The notes under the pieces were generated by a model, which saw only the letters and a list, made by a program, of their open reading frames with translations, was not told the origin of the DNA and made no database searches. Source: an uncultured Cellulosilyticum sp. (GTDB taxonomy: Bacteria; Bacillota; Clostridia; Lachnospirales; Cellulosilyticaceae). Taken from it: a stretch of DNA of 64,000 nucleotides. Below, piece after piece: positions 27,430 through 36,498 of the stretch. The translations under genes and the position numbers were made by a program. The DNA is taken from assembly GCA_934725855.1 (NCBI GenBank), contig CAKVCL010000004.1, positions 1-64,000 on the forward strand. The letters run 5' to 3'. The stretch's first letter is position 1; each line of letters starts with the position of its first letter.

Positions 27430-29325
27430 TTAAGCTCTTTTCTTACGACGTTCAAGCTGCGGTGCACTACCATGTTGAACAAATGCATCACTGAAACTTG
27501 TTAATCTCATACTGTTCATCAATCTACCAAAATAATTCTGCTGGGCTAGTGTCTTTGCCTGACTTCCCTTGTTTTCTTCCTTACTATCAGCTGGGTAGTA
27601 TTCCTCGGGATTAATATACTTACCCTTCATATCCCACGCCTGATTAATCATATCTTGAGCTGTATCGTCATTCCATTCATCATCCTTTAACAACCGATTT
27701 GGCTCAGTTTGTTTTGCCTTGAGTATAGCAGTCTTAGTACGGTCTAGACGTTTAATGACCGCCTCAATCTCCTCTTGCTTTAATAAATCTTGAAGGGCAA
27801 ATCGAAACATATCCGGTTGTATCTGTAAGATACGCTCAGCTAGATTTTTGTCCATATAAGGAATCGTCATTTCTCCTGTATCCATATCATAAATCCCACG
27901 ATCATGTCTGCTTCCCATCTTTGCTGAACTAACCTCTTCGTTAAGTCCGAAAGCACCATCATTATCGATGCCTTGCACTCCTGCTAGTTCACCTTCCTTA
28001 TTAGTGGAAACAAAGTAATTGTTCTGATGTCGATCTGATTGCCCACAAATCACATCTAGTACCTGTAAATTACACATGTCTCTCTGAAAAACGCCAGTAA
28101 CATTAACTTTTATATCTGTTTTAGTCCATGAGTTATCCTCTTTACCTTCCTCTTTTTTGTCATTTAAAAACTTAGCTGCTGACATTCCTTGGGCTTTTTC
28201 CATCAGATTTCCCTTGAAAGTCTGTCCACTGGCTTCATCGTAAAGCTCGGCTGTTTGTGAATTAGCTACAAGATTTTCTAATCCCATCAGCGCTGCCACA
28301 CGGCTAGTAGCCACATTACGTCTACTCATGTTGATTTTCTCCTGATCATCTAGCTTTAGCGCAGGCACTAAATTAGTTAGAGTAGTAGAGGTACCTTTTA
28401 ACACTTTTACAACAGATCGTACAGCTTTTTTTCCTTCACTAGAAAGTTTAGAAGATACCGTATCTCCCAGTTTACTTACATCTTCCTCTTTAGTCGTTGA
28501 TATGTCTGTTGTCATCGTATTTGCCCACTCACGAATGATACCCTTTTCTTTTTTGGAAAGCTTTGGATACCTCTTAAGTATATTTTCCACAACCTTACCC
28601 GCACAGGTTTCTTTCGTCATATCCATTTCATCCTCATTTTTGAAGAAGTATGTATCTGATAATGACGCTACGTGCCCATCAGCACTTTTCACATCCGTAT
28701 TCGAACCATTTAGATTATATACCTCAGAGGCTTGCCCTCCCTTTTCATTGAATAGCCCTGAGAAATCTTTTACGGATAGTCGAATGGTACGAGCCTGATC
28801 TAGCAAATCATTCCAATTCTTTGTACTCTGCTCTTCAGGTGACAGGCTGCAAAATTCTGTTCGCACTGCATCTAGTGCTACAAGATCACTGCTCGCTTGG
28901 CCTCGGATTTGAGTCACTAAATCTTTACGATGAATACCCGCCTTTGTGCTAGGATCTCTAGCAATATAATCATCACAAGATTTTATTAGTTTTTGATACA
29001 TATGTTCCATATTAATAAGTATTTGTTGATTCTCTAATGTATTCTTTGTAAAGCTCTTTTGCATAACGGCATTGATATCACTTAAATCTGTCATAACTGC
29101 TGTATATAACCTAGAATTACTACCTGTAAACAGTCCCCCACGTTTGCTTGTCTTAAGTTCATTATAGAGTTGTGTCAAAGAAGTACGTGCCATTTCTGGT
29201 ACTTCCTGATGGGTAGCATTTAATATGCCTTGATTATTCATTTGTACGTCTTGATTCTGTTTTCCCACTGCTGTCTGCTTTTTCTTTGTTTTTACTTTCT
29301 CAGGAACTTTCTGTTTTTCTTTCAT
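27430..29325 (-). CDS. putative atypical kinase, candidate CIS cargo/effector (copy 2)
   Basis: 631 residues, paralogous along its full length to the gene 51 bp downstream, with the same DRHxxN (DRHQNN) and GIDNDGAFG motifs and NVATSRVAALMGLENLV. It differs mainly in the linker around residues 395-415 and in the C-terminal 70 residues. It also ends in a basic tail (GSAPQLERRKKRA). ATG 29325 has the same 11-nt spacing from GGGAG as the paralogue; GTG 29337 is the alternative. The two genes probably form the end of the CIS operon. Neither has an obvious immunity gene beside it, arguing against a simple antibacterial toxin. What it phosphorylates, if anything, is unknown. Confidence 0.6.
   Translation of the reverse strand: MKEKQKVPEKVKTKKKQTAVGKQNQDVQMNNQGILNATHQEVPEMARTSLTQLYNELKTSKRGGLFTGSNSRLYTAVMTDLSDINAVMQKSFTKNTLENQQILINMEHMYQKLIKSCDDYIARDPSTKAGIHRKDLVTQIRGQASSDLVALDAVRTEFCSLSPEEQSTKNWNDLLDQARTIRLSVKDFSGLFNEKGGQASEVYNLNGSNTDVKSADGHVASLSDTYFFKNEDEMDMTKETCAGKVVENILKRYPKLSKKEKGIIREWANTMTTDISTTKEEDVSKLGDTVSSKLSSEGKKAVRSVVKVLKGTSTTLTNLVPALKLDDQEKINMSRRNVATSRVAALMGLENLVANSQTAELYDEASGQTFKGNLMEKAQGMSAAKFLNDKKEEGKEDNSWTKTDIKVNVTGVFQRDMCNLQVLDVICGQSDRHQNNYFVSTNKEGELAGVQGIDNDGAFGLNEEVSSAKMGSRHDRGIYDMDTGEMTIPYMDKNLAERILQIQPDMFRFALQDLLKQEEIEAVIKRLDRTKTAILKAKQTEPNRLLKDDEWNDDTAQDMINQAWDMKGKYINPEEYYPADSKEENKGSQAKTLAQQNYFGRLMNSMRLTSFSDAFVQHGSAPQLERRKKRA
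28519..29101 (-). repeat. 583-bp block identical to 26569-27151
   Basis: Second copy of the identical block. It covers the helical N-terminal region (AVMTDLSDINAV through IIREWAN) of the kinase-like protein. Confidence 0.95.
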
Positions 29326-29394
29326 ATCACTTTTCACTCCCTGCTTTATACACTACTAGACAATTAAACACAACCATAACTTGCAAGTAATAAG

Positions 29395-31683
29395 TTATGC
29401 TTTGATGCGGCTTTGCTTACTCGTTAATAAAAACAATACACTACATAGCAAATAGGCTGCTGCTATGCAGATAATTCCATTTACACTAAACAACGTTCCA
29501 TCAATAGCCCACGTATAAATCATAGGGCTGACCATTCCTACTGCACTTCCAAACACCCCTAGTACAGCTAATGCACTAGCCGAATTCATCTTCTTTTTAA
29601 CAACGTCTAATTCAATAAATTGATTCATCACCTCTGGCGTACCAAATCCATCAAATAATCCCATCAATCCTGATGAAACAAGTATCATAGAAACCACCCA
29701 TGGCAATTTTATAATAAACATACTGATTGCCCCAATGAGTAAAGTAATTGTAACAGTTCCTTTTCGACTTATTTTCTTATTTAATACATTGCCAATAAAA
29801 GGTCCTGCGTATATTCCTAGCATCCCATTTACTAGATAAGCATAGCTGACTAATATAATAGGCAATTCTTTTTTCTGAACAAAACTTGGAATAAAGGCTA
29901 CCAAAAACATTAGCCCCAAATATAGAGGAAATGCTACAAACAACATATATCCTATTATTTCCTTATTAAATAGTAACTTTTCTTTAACTTCGTGAGTACC
30001 AGAGCGCTGCTCTTTAGAAACCTCTCCTTTTTCTTGGCTATTTTGTTTATTGGCTTTTAAGAGTTTCCATGGCACTGTATAAATCGCCATAATGATGACA
30101 AGCAGTGCAGTTACCATACTAAATAAAAATGTATTATTGACCCCTATGGAATCCGAAATAATACCACCTAATGACCCCCCACACATGATGCCACCTAAAG
30201 TACCTGCATTCATCTGCGCGATGTGTCTTGAAGTTCTTTCTTTATTTTCTGAACCTAATGTAATGATGTTATTTATTAGATACTTCATTCCTGCAAGACC
30301 TGCTGAACATATTATTCTATTAATGATAATAAATATAGGATGAGTAGCGTAAGCACAGCACAGATTTCCTACGACAATCAATCCTCCAAATATAATCGTT
30401 CCCACTTTTAAATCTATTTTCTTTAGTAAAGAAGCAAACACTAATGAGAAAATCATTAGCCCAAATAATTCGATTGTCATAGGGACAGAAGCTAGCATAT
30501 CCGCTGACATATTTCCTATTCCTATACCCCATTTTCTAATGAGCACAGCCGAATACGGCATACTGACATAAATCGCTGTAAACATCAAGAAATTAATACT
30601 TCTTATATTATCTGTTAAAATCTCATATTGATTGGACTTATTTTGATTAAACATTTCACTTTTTCTAAATAATAATTGCTCTGGCAGTCTCATCATTTCC
30701 CAGACAATAATAATAACGACTAGCATGGTAGCTAAAAATACTAGTAACAACATCATCAATTTATCTTTTAGATACTCTTCTGAGATTTCCATCTGAAGGA
30801 ATATATTTTCTGTGTCATCTTCATTTTCCCCAAGCTGTTGCTGTATAATCATATCGCTTTGCCTATTCAAAACATTATCTGTATCATAAATGGTTTTGTT
30901 AACTCTCATGCTCCATAGAATAGGAGTTTCATTTACCTTTTGCGCTAAGTATTCTGCTAAGCCTTGCATCTGATTATATTCTAGTCCCTTATCATGTAAG
31001 AGTTCTAAATCACTTGATACACTTTTTAAAATAGAATTGGCTCCCTCTAACATACTGCTTGTATACTTTTGTTGATATCGCATATAAGTTAAGCTACTTT
31101 GAGTAATGGTTCCAAGCACAATAATCAGCATGGGCATTAAAAAAACTAATCGCTTATCTTCTTTTTTCATTTGACCAACAAAATAAATACAGCCAAATAA
31201 AGCCATCAGACATAACAAGGTAATCATTATAAGAAGTTTTATGCCTTCATGATTTTGTTTTGAAACCTCTTTATTAATCACATAACTAGGATAGGCTAGA
31301 ACTAGCGAACCTACTTTATCTTCTTCATTCATAATGTCAAAGGTCATTAGTTCATAATCTTGGCTAGAAATAGGTTCATTATCCGATTTATAAAGCACCT
31401 TTCCCTCTTTGCTCATAATATAAACCTTGTTTTCTTCTCCTAAGACGCCAATAAATTGATTAAATATGTCATTGATTCCATAAAATGATTCGATTGTCTT
31501 CCCATATTTTAATGATTCTTGTATTTTATTAATCATTTGATTAGAAATAACGGTGTAATACTGTTCTTTAATTTCTTTATAATTTTGCTTAAACTGAGAA
31601 TTACTCATCCAATTGACAAAGCTAAAAGAGGCTATCATTAAAATACTAAATATGTACAGTAGACCCAGAAATTTTTTCTTCAT
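29395..31683 (-). CDS. membrane sensor fused to MFS transporter
   Basis: 762 residues. The N-terminal TM (about 5-25) is followed by an extracytoplasmic sensor-like module (30-140, with TIESFYGINDIF and VYIMSKEGKVLY), two TM segments (about 148-200) and a second extracytoplasmic segment (to about 310). After another TM comes a full MFS domain (about 360-755, 12 TM expected). The sensor module resembles that of the GNAT protein at 32949. The architecture suggests transport or signalling coupled to ligand sensing, not simple efflux. It lies 2 bp downstream of the substrate-binding lipoprotein gene. SD GAGGAG precedes ATG. Substrate unknown. Confidence 0.75.
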   Translation of the reverse strand: MKKKFLGLLYIFSILMIASFSFVNWMSNSQFKQNYKEIKEQYYTVISNQMINKIQESLKYGKTIESFYGINDIFNQFIGVLGEENKVYIMSKEGKVLYKSDNEPISSQDYELMTFDIMNEEDKVGSLVLAYPSYVINKEVSKQNHEGIKLLIMITLLCLMALFGCIYFVGQMKKEDKRLVFLMPMLIIVLGTITQSSLTYMRYQQKYTSSMLEGANSILKSVSSDLELLHDKGLEYNQMQGLAEYLAQKVNETPILWSMRVNKTIYDTDNVLNRQSDMIIQQQLGENEDDTENIFLQMEISEEYLKDKLMMLLLVFLATMLVVIIIVWEMMRLPEQLLFRKSEMFNQNKSNQYEILTDNIRSINFLMFTAIYVSMPYSAVLIRKWGIGIGNMSADMLASVPMTIELFGLMIFSLVFASLLKKIDLKVGTIIFGGLIVVGNLCCAYATHPIFIIINRIICSAGLAGMKYLINNIITLGSENKERTSRHIAQMNAGTLGGIMCGGSLGGIISDSIGVNNTFLFSMVTALLVIIMAIYTVPWKLLKANKQNSQEKGEVSKEQRSGTHEVKEKLLFNKEIIGYMLFVAFPLYLGLMFLVAFIPSFVQKKELPIILVSYAYLVNGMLGIYAGPFIGNVLNKKISRKGTVTITLLIGAISMFIIKLPWVVSMILVSSGLMGLFDGFGTPEVMNQFIELDVVKKKMNSASALAVLGVFGSAVGMVSPMIYTWAIDGTLFSVNGIICIAAAYLLCSVLFLLTSKQSRIKA

Positions 31684-31685
31684 AG

Positions 31686-32918
31686 TTATTTCTCCTCTCT
31701 TTCACTATCCTCTGCCACATATATATTTTCACTTGACAGCATCATTTCAAAGCTAGGAATAAAGCCTATTTTTTCAGCCGTATCTAAATTAATACTCAGG
31801 AAAGGTGAATTAGCATATTCTTGTAATAGTTCATCTGGCTTTGCACCATTTAAAATGCATCCTATTCTATTAGATATAAAGTATCCTAAGCCTTTATATT
31901 CCCTAGGTGAAACCTGCATTAGCGCACCGTTTTTTACATACCCTTCTCCAATTTGTACAAATACAGGAATCTTATTTTCTGTAAAAACCTTAAGAAGTTC
32001 TTGTGTTCTTTCTTCATCGATAATGACATCTGTATTTAATAAATAAGCATCTATTTTTTGATTAACCACTAAGTCATCATATATTTGAGCAAGCTGATTA
32101 TAATAAGCTTCTATGTCTTTTGATTCATCACTCACCAATTTATCAATTTTAACCTTGGTGATATCAAAATGGTTTTCCTTTGCCACTTGTTCATAATCTG
32201 CAATAGATGCTGTTACCTCATCATTGTAAACCATCCCAATATTTTTAAACGGTATGGTATCATAATAAAATTGAAGCTGCCTGTTGGCACCTTTTGTATC
32301 TACTTGTGCCCATACATAAGGCTCACCTGAGTAGGCATTATCTTTTACAATTCCTGCCCTAACAGGATCTACACAACCATATACAATCATAGGCACCTCT
32401 AAGCCGAAACTCTTTACTAAAAGTGCTGGCTGCGTTCCCATTGCAAGGATTAAATCAATCTTTCCTTCCTCACACTGCTTTGTAAGACTTTTTTTGATGG
32501 TTTCTTCGCTATCGTATTTTGTATAGTAGGTTGCCTCTTTTACAAACTCTATGTATGGTCCTAAATCTCTATCAGCAAGCCATAATATAAGTTTCTTTGC
32601 ATCTACATTTTCTATTTCAAAAGGTAATGTATCATATTCAATCCAGCCGTCTTCTTTTAAACTTTCAATAACATAATATAGAGCTTCTCCTGTAACTGGA
32701 TAGGGGTCAATATCTATGTATGCTATTCTAAACTTAGTGCCATCTGATTTAACAGTTGGCATTGAATTATAGCTTTCTCCCCCTGAATTAGAAACATCTA
32801 AGTTTAACTCTTGAAAAGTGGATTTTACACCTATTTCCCCTCTTTGACATCCACAAATCATTATTGCTATAGCGATAACCAGCCATATACTTTGTATTAA
32901 CTTAATCGGTCTTTTCAT
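31686..32918 (-). CDS. ABC-transporter substrate-binding-like lipoprotein
   Basis: 410 residues with a lipoprotein signal ending ICGC (Cys 24). The mature part reads like the TrpX/DUF534 family of periplasmic-binding folds (RIAYIDIDPYPVTGEALY, ILAMGTQPALLVKSF, VPMIVYGCVDPVRAGIV, GMVYNDEVTASIADYEQ). No ABC permease or ATPase gene accompanies it; instead it is sandwiched between two membrane sensor genes. It may therefore present a ligand to those sensors rather than to a transporter. SD GGGAGG precedes ATG with a slightly long gap. Family call is good; the sensory role is inferred. Confidence 0.78.
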   Translation of the reverse strand: MKRPIKLIQSIWLVIAIAIMICGCQRGEIGVKSTFQELNLDVSNSGGESYNSMPTVKSDGTKFRIAYIDIDPYPVTGEALYYVIESLKEDGWIEYDTLPFEIENVDAKKLILWLADRDLGPYIEFVKEATYYTKYDSEETIKKSLTKQCEEGKIDLILAMGTQPALLVKSFGLEVPMIVYGCVDPVRAGIVKDNAYSGEPYVWAQVDTKGANRQLQFYYDTIPFKNIGMVYNDEVTASIADYEQVAKENHFDITKVKIDKLVSDESKDIEAYYNQLAQIYDDLVVNQKIDAYLLNTDVIIDEERTQELLKVFTENKIPVFVQIGEGYVKNGALMQVSPREYKGLGYFISNRIGCILNGAKPDELLQEYANSPFLSINLDTAEKIGFIPSFEMMLSSENIYVAEDSEREEK

Positions 32919-32948
32919 ATACTAACCTCCCTACTTATGTCTCACGCC

Positions 32949-34730
32949 TTAAATCTCTACCCATAATACTTGCTCTTTTGCTTTCTTATAACCATTTTTA
33001 ACGGCTACTTTACAAGATGGGATATTGTCCGGTCTTATTAAGGCATAAAGTACCTCCTTCTCTTGCAAAAGTCTTCTATCATATTCGTGAATGATAATAG
33101 TGGCTAAATTGTAATTTCTAAACTCTTTTTCAACAAACAATGGTCCACTTTCTCCATTTTTATGTTGAAGCATAAAAGCAACTTTTCTATCTTGATACAT
33201 TACCCCCAGGGCTTGGGCATTCTTAATCCTATCTTCAATATACTCTCTATTATTAAACTCCTTATTATCATAATGCTCTAGTATATAATCTACCCAGCTT
33301 AAATCAATTGTTACAAATCGGTAGCCTTCTGGAAGCATTAAATCTTCTCTTTGCTGATACATTCCCTTAGTGAGCACATAACTACAGTATTTTTCTATTT
33401 TTGCTTGCTCATAAGTTTTTTGAAGCATGCCTTCAAATCTTTCTTTAGTCACAAAAAATGTTCTTAAACTAGACTCAATATCCTTAACCAGTTCTAAGAA
33501 ATCCTCTTCCTTAGCTAATGAAAATATGTAATACCCTTCTTCTTTATTTCTTACTCTTACGGATTGACCTACTATCTTTAAATCATCATATTTTTCCTCT
33601 TCTAATAAGCTTATAAGCAGTATATTACTTTCAAAGTCTGATTCTAGTAGATCTAGTGCGCTCTTTTTCTCTCCAGAGTACGTCTCCTTTTTACTAATCA
33701 TTTTCTTTTTATCCCCCCTATACAACGTTATATATTTATAAGTCAACATAGCCCCATACATAATCCCTATTCCCACTGCACAAGCCATAATCAACCTAAT
33801 CATTCTAAATATAAATTTTCTCAGTACTTCATTAATATAACCTTGTTTTACATCTGCCTTAATCTTTAAGTTTTTATCTACACTTAGATTGGATATAATC
33901 TCTAAATCATTATTATTTTTACTTAACCATGCGTTAATATCATATATCTTACTTGCTGGCACTTCTTTATCAAGAATTTGATTCACACTAAACTGCAAGG
34001 ATTGTGCTATTTTATTGGCTGACTGCCTGCAAATATTGTCCGTTAAAAGATAAAACTTAACGGTGGCAATCCCAGTATCTATAACTAATACAGACATCAC
34101 CCCTATAAAAAGGATGTATACAAATTTTTTAATCATTCGCTTTGTTTTGTCCTTGATTCTACAAACAAGCCAGATTAATATGCCAGATAATTCTATAGCA
34201 ATCAGTATAGACTGCCACTGATTTTGTTTGATATAGTCCGATATAATATTACTGATGGCTTCTTTATTAATACAATTAATCACATATCCTGCAATACTTT
34301 CATCTGGATTACTGATTTTGCTAACCAAATAGAAATAATTTGTATCTTCGTAATCTGTATACAGCCTTTCTCCTTTGATGAGTGCTTTAGCATCTGCTAT
34401 ACCCAAGGTCAGTTCATTTGAACTTTTTCCTTTACTATACAATAATTCATTTTTATCAGATACAATATATACCCCTTCCATATATGAATAAGCTTGAAGA
34501 ATATTATTTAAAATCGGAGAAATATTATAAAAGCTCTTTAAATCTTTTCCATTTTTTATACCATACTCTATTTCATTAACCTGTTGCCTTACCTCAGCTA
34601 CAATCTGCATAAAGGTAACATCTTTATAGAGTGTTTCTATAGATTTGTTTTTTAAACTACAACACCAGCTGCTGGCTATCGTAATGCATATCAATAGTAT
34701 ACCTATAAAGGCTATTTTTACCTTCTTCAT
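32949..34730 (-). CDS. membrane sensor fused to GNAT-type acetyltransferase domain
   Basis: 593 residues. TM1 (about 7-25), an extracytoplasmic sensor module (30-165, with LKSFYNISPILNNIL and VYIVSDKNELLY), TM segments near 170-225, a second outer segment, and a TM near 300-330. A cytoplasmic C-terminal region of about 240 residues follows. Its last 150 residues look like a GNAT acetyltransferase (MLPEGYRFVTID, VAFMLQHKNGESGPLFV, DNIPSCKVAVKNGYKKA). Such fusions could acetylate a target in response to an outer signal. The acetyl-CoA loop is not textbook. SD AAGGAG precedes ATG. Confidence 0.65.
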   Translation of the reverse strand: MKKVKIAFIGILLICITIASSWCCSLKNKSIETLYKDVTFMQIVAEVRQQVNEIEYGIKNGKDLKSFYNISPILNNILQAYSYMEGVYIVSDKNELLYSKGKSSNELTLGIADAKALIKGERLYTDYEDTNYFYLVSKISNPDESIAGYVINCINKEAISNIISDYIKQNQWQSILIAIELSGILIWLVCRIKDKTKRMIKKFVYILFIGVMSVLVIDTGIATVKFYLLTDNICRQSANKIAQSLQFSVNQILDKEVPASKIYDINAWLSKNNNDLEIISNLSVDKNLKIKADVKQGYINEVLRKFIFRMIRLIMACAVGIGIMYGAMLTYKYITLYRGDKKKMISKKETYSGEKKSALDLLESDFESNILLISLLEEEKYDDLKIVGQSVRVRNKEEGYYIFSLAKEEDFLELVKDIESSLRTFFVTKERFEGMLQKTYEQAKIEKYCSYVLTKGMYQQREDLMLPEGYRFVTIDLSWVDYILEHYDNKEFNNREYIEDRIKNAQALGVMYQDRKVAFMLQHKNGESGPLFVEKEFRNYNLATIIIHEYDRRLLQEKEVLYALIRPDNIPSCKVAVKNGYKKAKEQVLWVEI

Positions 34731-34767
34731 TTTCCGCTCCTTTTCTAAAGCATATGCTTATCTTAAA

Positions 34768-35145
34768 TCAAGGAATCCTAATAGTCGTTGCAGGCGTGCT
34801 TGCGATTTCAATAACGCCTTGTCCTAGTACGCAAACGCACTTACTCGTATTATTAAGCACAGGCTTACCACCATGTAACACAGTGGGGCTGCCTGGTGCC
34901 CATGGCGCTGGAACAACTGGCGTACAAGCTATTGGCGTTAATGCGCCACCTGCTGCGGCAGTTGCAGCTGCTACACCAGGATTTGTTAAAGAACTGCACA
35001 GTCCAAATGGTAACTTAGGTACATCCATAATCGTGGCAATAGGATAGTTCACTCCAAATCCATTTACTGAGGCAGCTACTACTGGCGATAATGCCGTTCC
35101 AAATGGACACCTGCACTGAGCTGATGTTACAACCATTAATGCCAT
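34768..35145 (-). CDS. PAAR-like (DUF4280) spike-tip protein
   Basis: 125 residues, Gly/Ala/Pro-rich, with the DUF4280 pattern: CRCPFGTALSP at the N-terminus, ATIMDV, FGLCSSLTNPGV, CTPVVPAPW, and the closing CVCVLGQGVIEI. Conserved Cys residues probably bind metal at the tip. PAAR-like proteins cap the VgrG/gp5 spike of contractile injection systems and may carry effectors. ATG has GGGGG 9 nt upstream. It sits away from the spike gene, behind the Pvc16-like gene. Confidence in the family is good. Confidence 0.85.
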   Translation of the reverse strand: MALMVVTSAQCRCPFGTALSPVVAASVNGFGVNYPIATIMDVPKLPFGLCSSLTNPGVAAATAAAGGALTPIACTPVVPAPWAPGSPTVLHGGKPVLNNTSKCVCVLGQGVIEIASTPATTIRIP

Positions 35146-35161
35146 CTTTCATTTCCCCCTT

Positions 35162-35902
35162 CTACTCTAGCATTTGAATATTGATTTCTTTTAGCCCTTC
35201 CTTTGCTTCTATAAATATATGAATGTTATCATTTTTCTTTTCATTACCAGCTTTAACAATCATATAGCTTCTTCCATTACAGTCTATCTCATTTTCCATA
35301 ACCTCTATTAATGAAGTACTTCTCGCATGACTATATCTTAATTTATTTTCTAGTCGATAAACGTCTTTTTCTCCTTCTTGACCTAGCACTGTACAGATTT
35401 CATTTTTATCAGTGTCCCTGTCTTTAATAAGATACTTGCCTATAATCGCTTTTTTTCCCATTCCTTGAGAAAAGAACAGCTTTATCTTTTCCTCACCTGC
35501 ATCAACATATTCTTGTGCTATTTTAAAGTACTCTTTTTCTTCATAAGCTATATATATTTTTTGCCCTATTAAGTTTTCTTCCTTATCTAAACACTCTATA
35601 GGGACAATGTGATCTTCATTAGACAGTACAGATGTTTGACTAGGCATCAAAAATATATAATGCATTTTATAATCTGCCTGTTCTTCTATGAAGCACTCCA
35701 TTTCTTGACTCTGATAACGATATGAACTTATGAGAAACTTATATTGCCCTTCCTTCAAATTAGTAAAGACAAAATATCCCCCTTCTTTATATATAGGCAT
35801 CGTTTGATTGCCATTAATATAGAAATGAAGCTCTTGCCCATTAACAGGCTGTTTTTTATAACAATCCATTACTCGAAATACTGCTGATACATGAATTTTC
35901 AT
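35162..35902 (-). CDS. hypothetical CIS-locus protein with beta-sandwich-like N-terminus
   Basis: 246 residues, not recognised. The N-terminal 90 residues read like a carboxypeptidase-regulatory/Ig-like beta-sandwich (VNGQELHFYINGNQTMPIYK, GGYFVFTNLKEGQYKFLIS). The remainder is mixed beta with many charged residues. It has no signal peptide, TM or catalytic motif. It is located between the Pvc16-like and PAAR-like genes with tight spacing, so it is likely a structural accessory, perhaps an adaptor between tip and cargo. SD GAGG precedes ATG. Confidence 0.6.
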   Translation of the reverse strand: MKIHVSAVFRVMDCYKKQPVNGQELHFYINGNQTMPIYKEGGYFVFTNLKEGQYKFLISSYRYQSQEMECFIEEQADYKMHYIFLMPSQTSVLSNEDHIVPIECLDKEENLIGQKIYIAYEEKEYFKIAQEYVDAGEEKIKLFFSQGMGKKAIIGKYLIKDRDTDKNEICTVLGQEGEKDVYRLENKLRYSHARSTSLIEVMENEIDCNGRSYMIVKAGNEKKNDNIHIFIEAKEGLKEINIQMLE

Positions 35903-35916
35903 AGGCTTCCTCTTTT

Positions 35917-36498
35917 CTATTTCTGAATAACTGAGATTTCTGCATCCTTAACCCGACTGCCAATTACTCTCGTACGTTTTGATTCCATTGAAATATTTAC
36001 CGTTAACCCAAAAGAGGGTTTGATAGGTTTATTAGCATTATTCCATACCTTTGCAATTTCTTCGATACTCAGCTTTTGAAGTTGTAATTGTAATGGTCTA
36101 TCATCCGTCTTTAATGAGCCAACTAAATCTTTCGTTTGTATTAATGGATGGTCCTTTATAATTTGAATCGCCCTTCCAATGATTCTATATTCATCACTTA
36201 ACCTAACTTGAATAGGGGCTTTTGAATGTGCCGTAATTAAAATATGGCACTTTATTTGCATAGGGGTATAAACTTCTATATTGGGATTATTTTGGTCCTT
36301 CCTATAACCTTCTGAAAGACCCGTTTCATTAATTTCTTCTATATTATAAGTCCATACAGTTAGTTGATAGTCTTCTGGTTCATGTGGCATAGCAAGCCCT
36401 ATGGCTTCTTTATTTTGTATAGGTTCTGGTGTAATTTCTCTTTTTAAAAGTTCTATAATTGACTGCCCAATCTCATAAATCACATTATAATCTGCCAT
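35917..36498 (-). CDS. Pvc16/DUF4255-like tube-cap protein
   Basis: 193 residues resembling the Pvc16 N-terminal domain family (DUF4255): YEIGQSIIELLKREI at the N-terminus, PMQIKCHILITAHSK in the middle and the Ile/Gln-rich LVGSLKTDDRPLQLQLQ. In Afp/PVC particles the corresponding protein (Afp16) terminates the tube and sheath at the distal end. Its presence supports a complete CIS. The gene follows the MORN gene with 0 bp between and SD AAGGAG. Family call is from pattern recognition. Confidence 0.75.
   Translation of the reverse strand: MADYNVIYEIGQSIIELLKREITPEPIQNKEAIGLAMPHEPEDYQLTVWTYNIEEINETGLSEGYRKDQNNPNIEVYTPMQIKCHILITAHSKAPIQVRLSDEYRIIGRAIQIIKDHPLIQTKDLVGSLKTDDRPLQLQLQKLSIEEIAKVWNNANKPIKPSFGLTVNISMESKRTRVIGSRVKDAEISVIQK

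Noticed and set aside
34754..35047. 97-codon plus-strand frame antisense to the PAAR-like gene
   Set aside because: It is the shadow of a Gly/Ala/Pro-rich gene whose family signature is clear on the minus strand.
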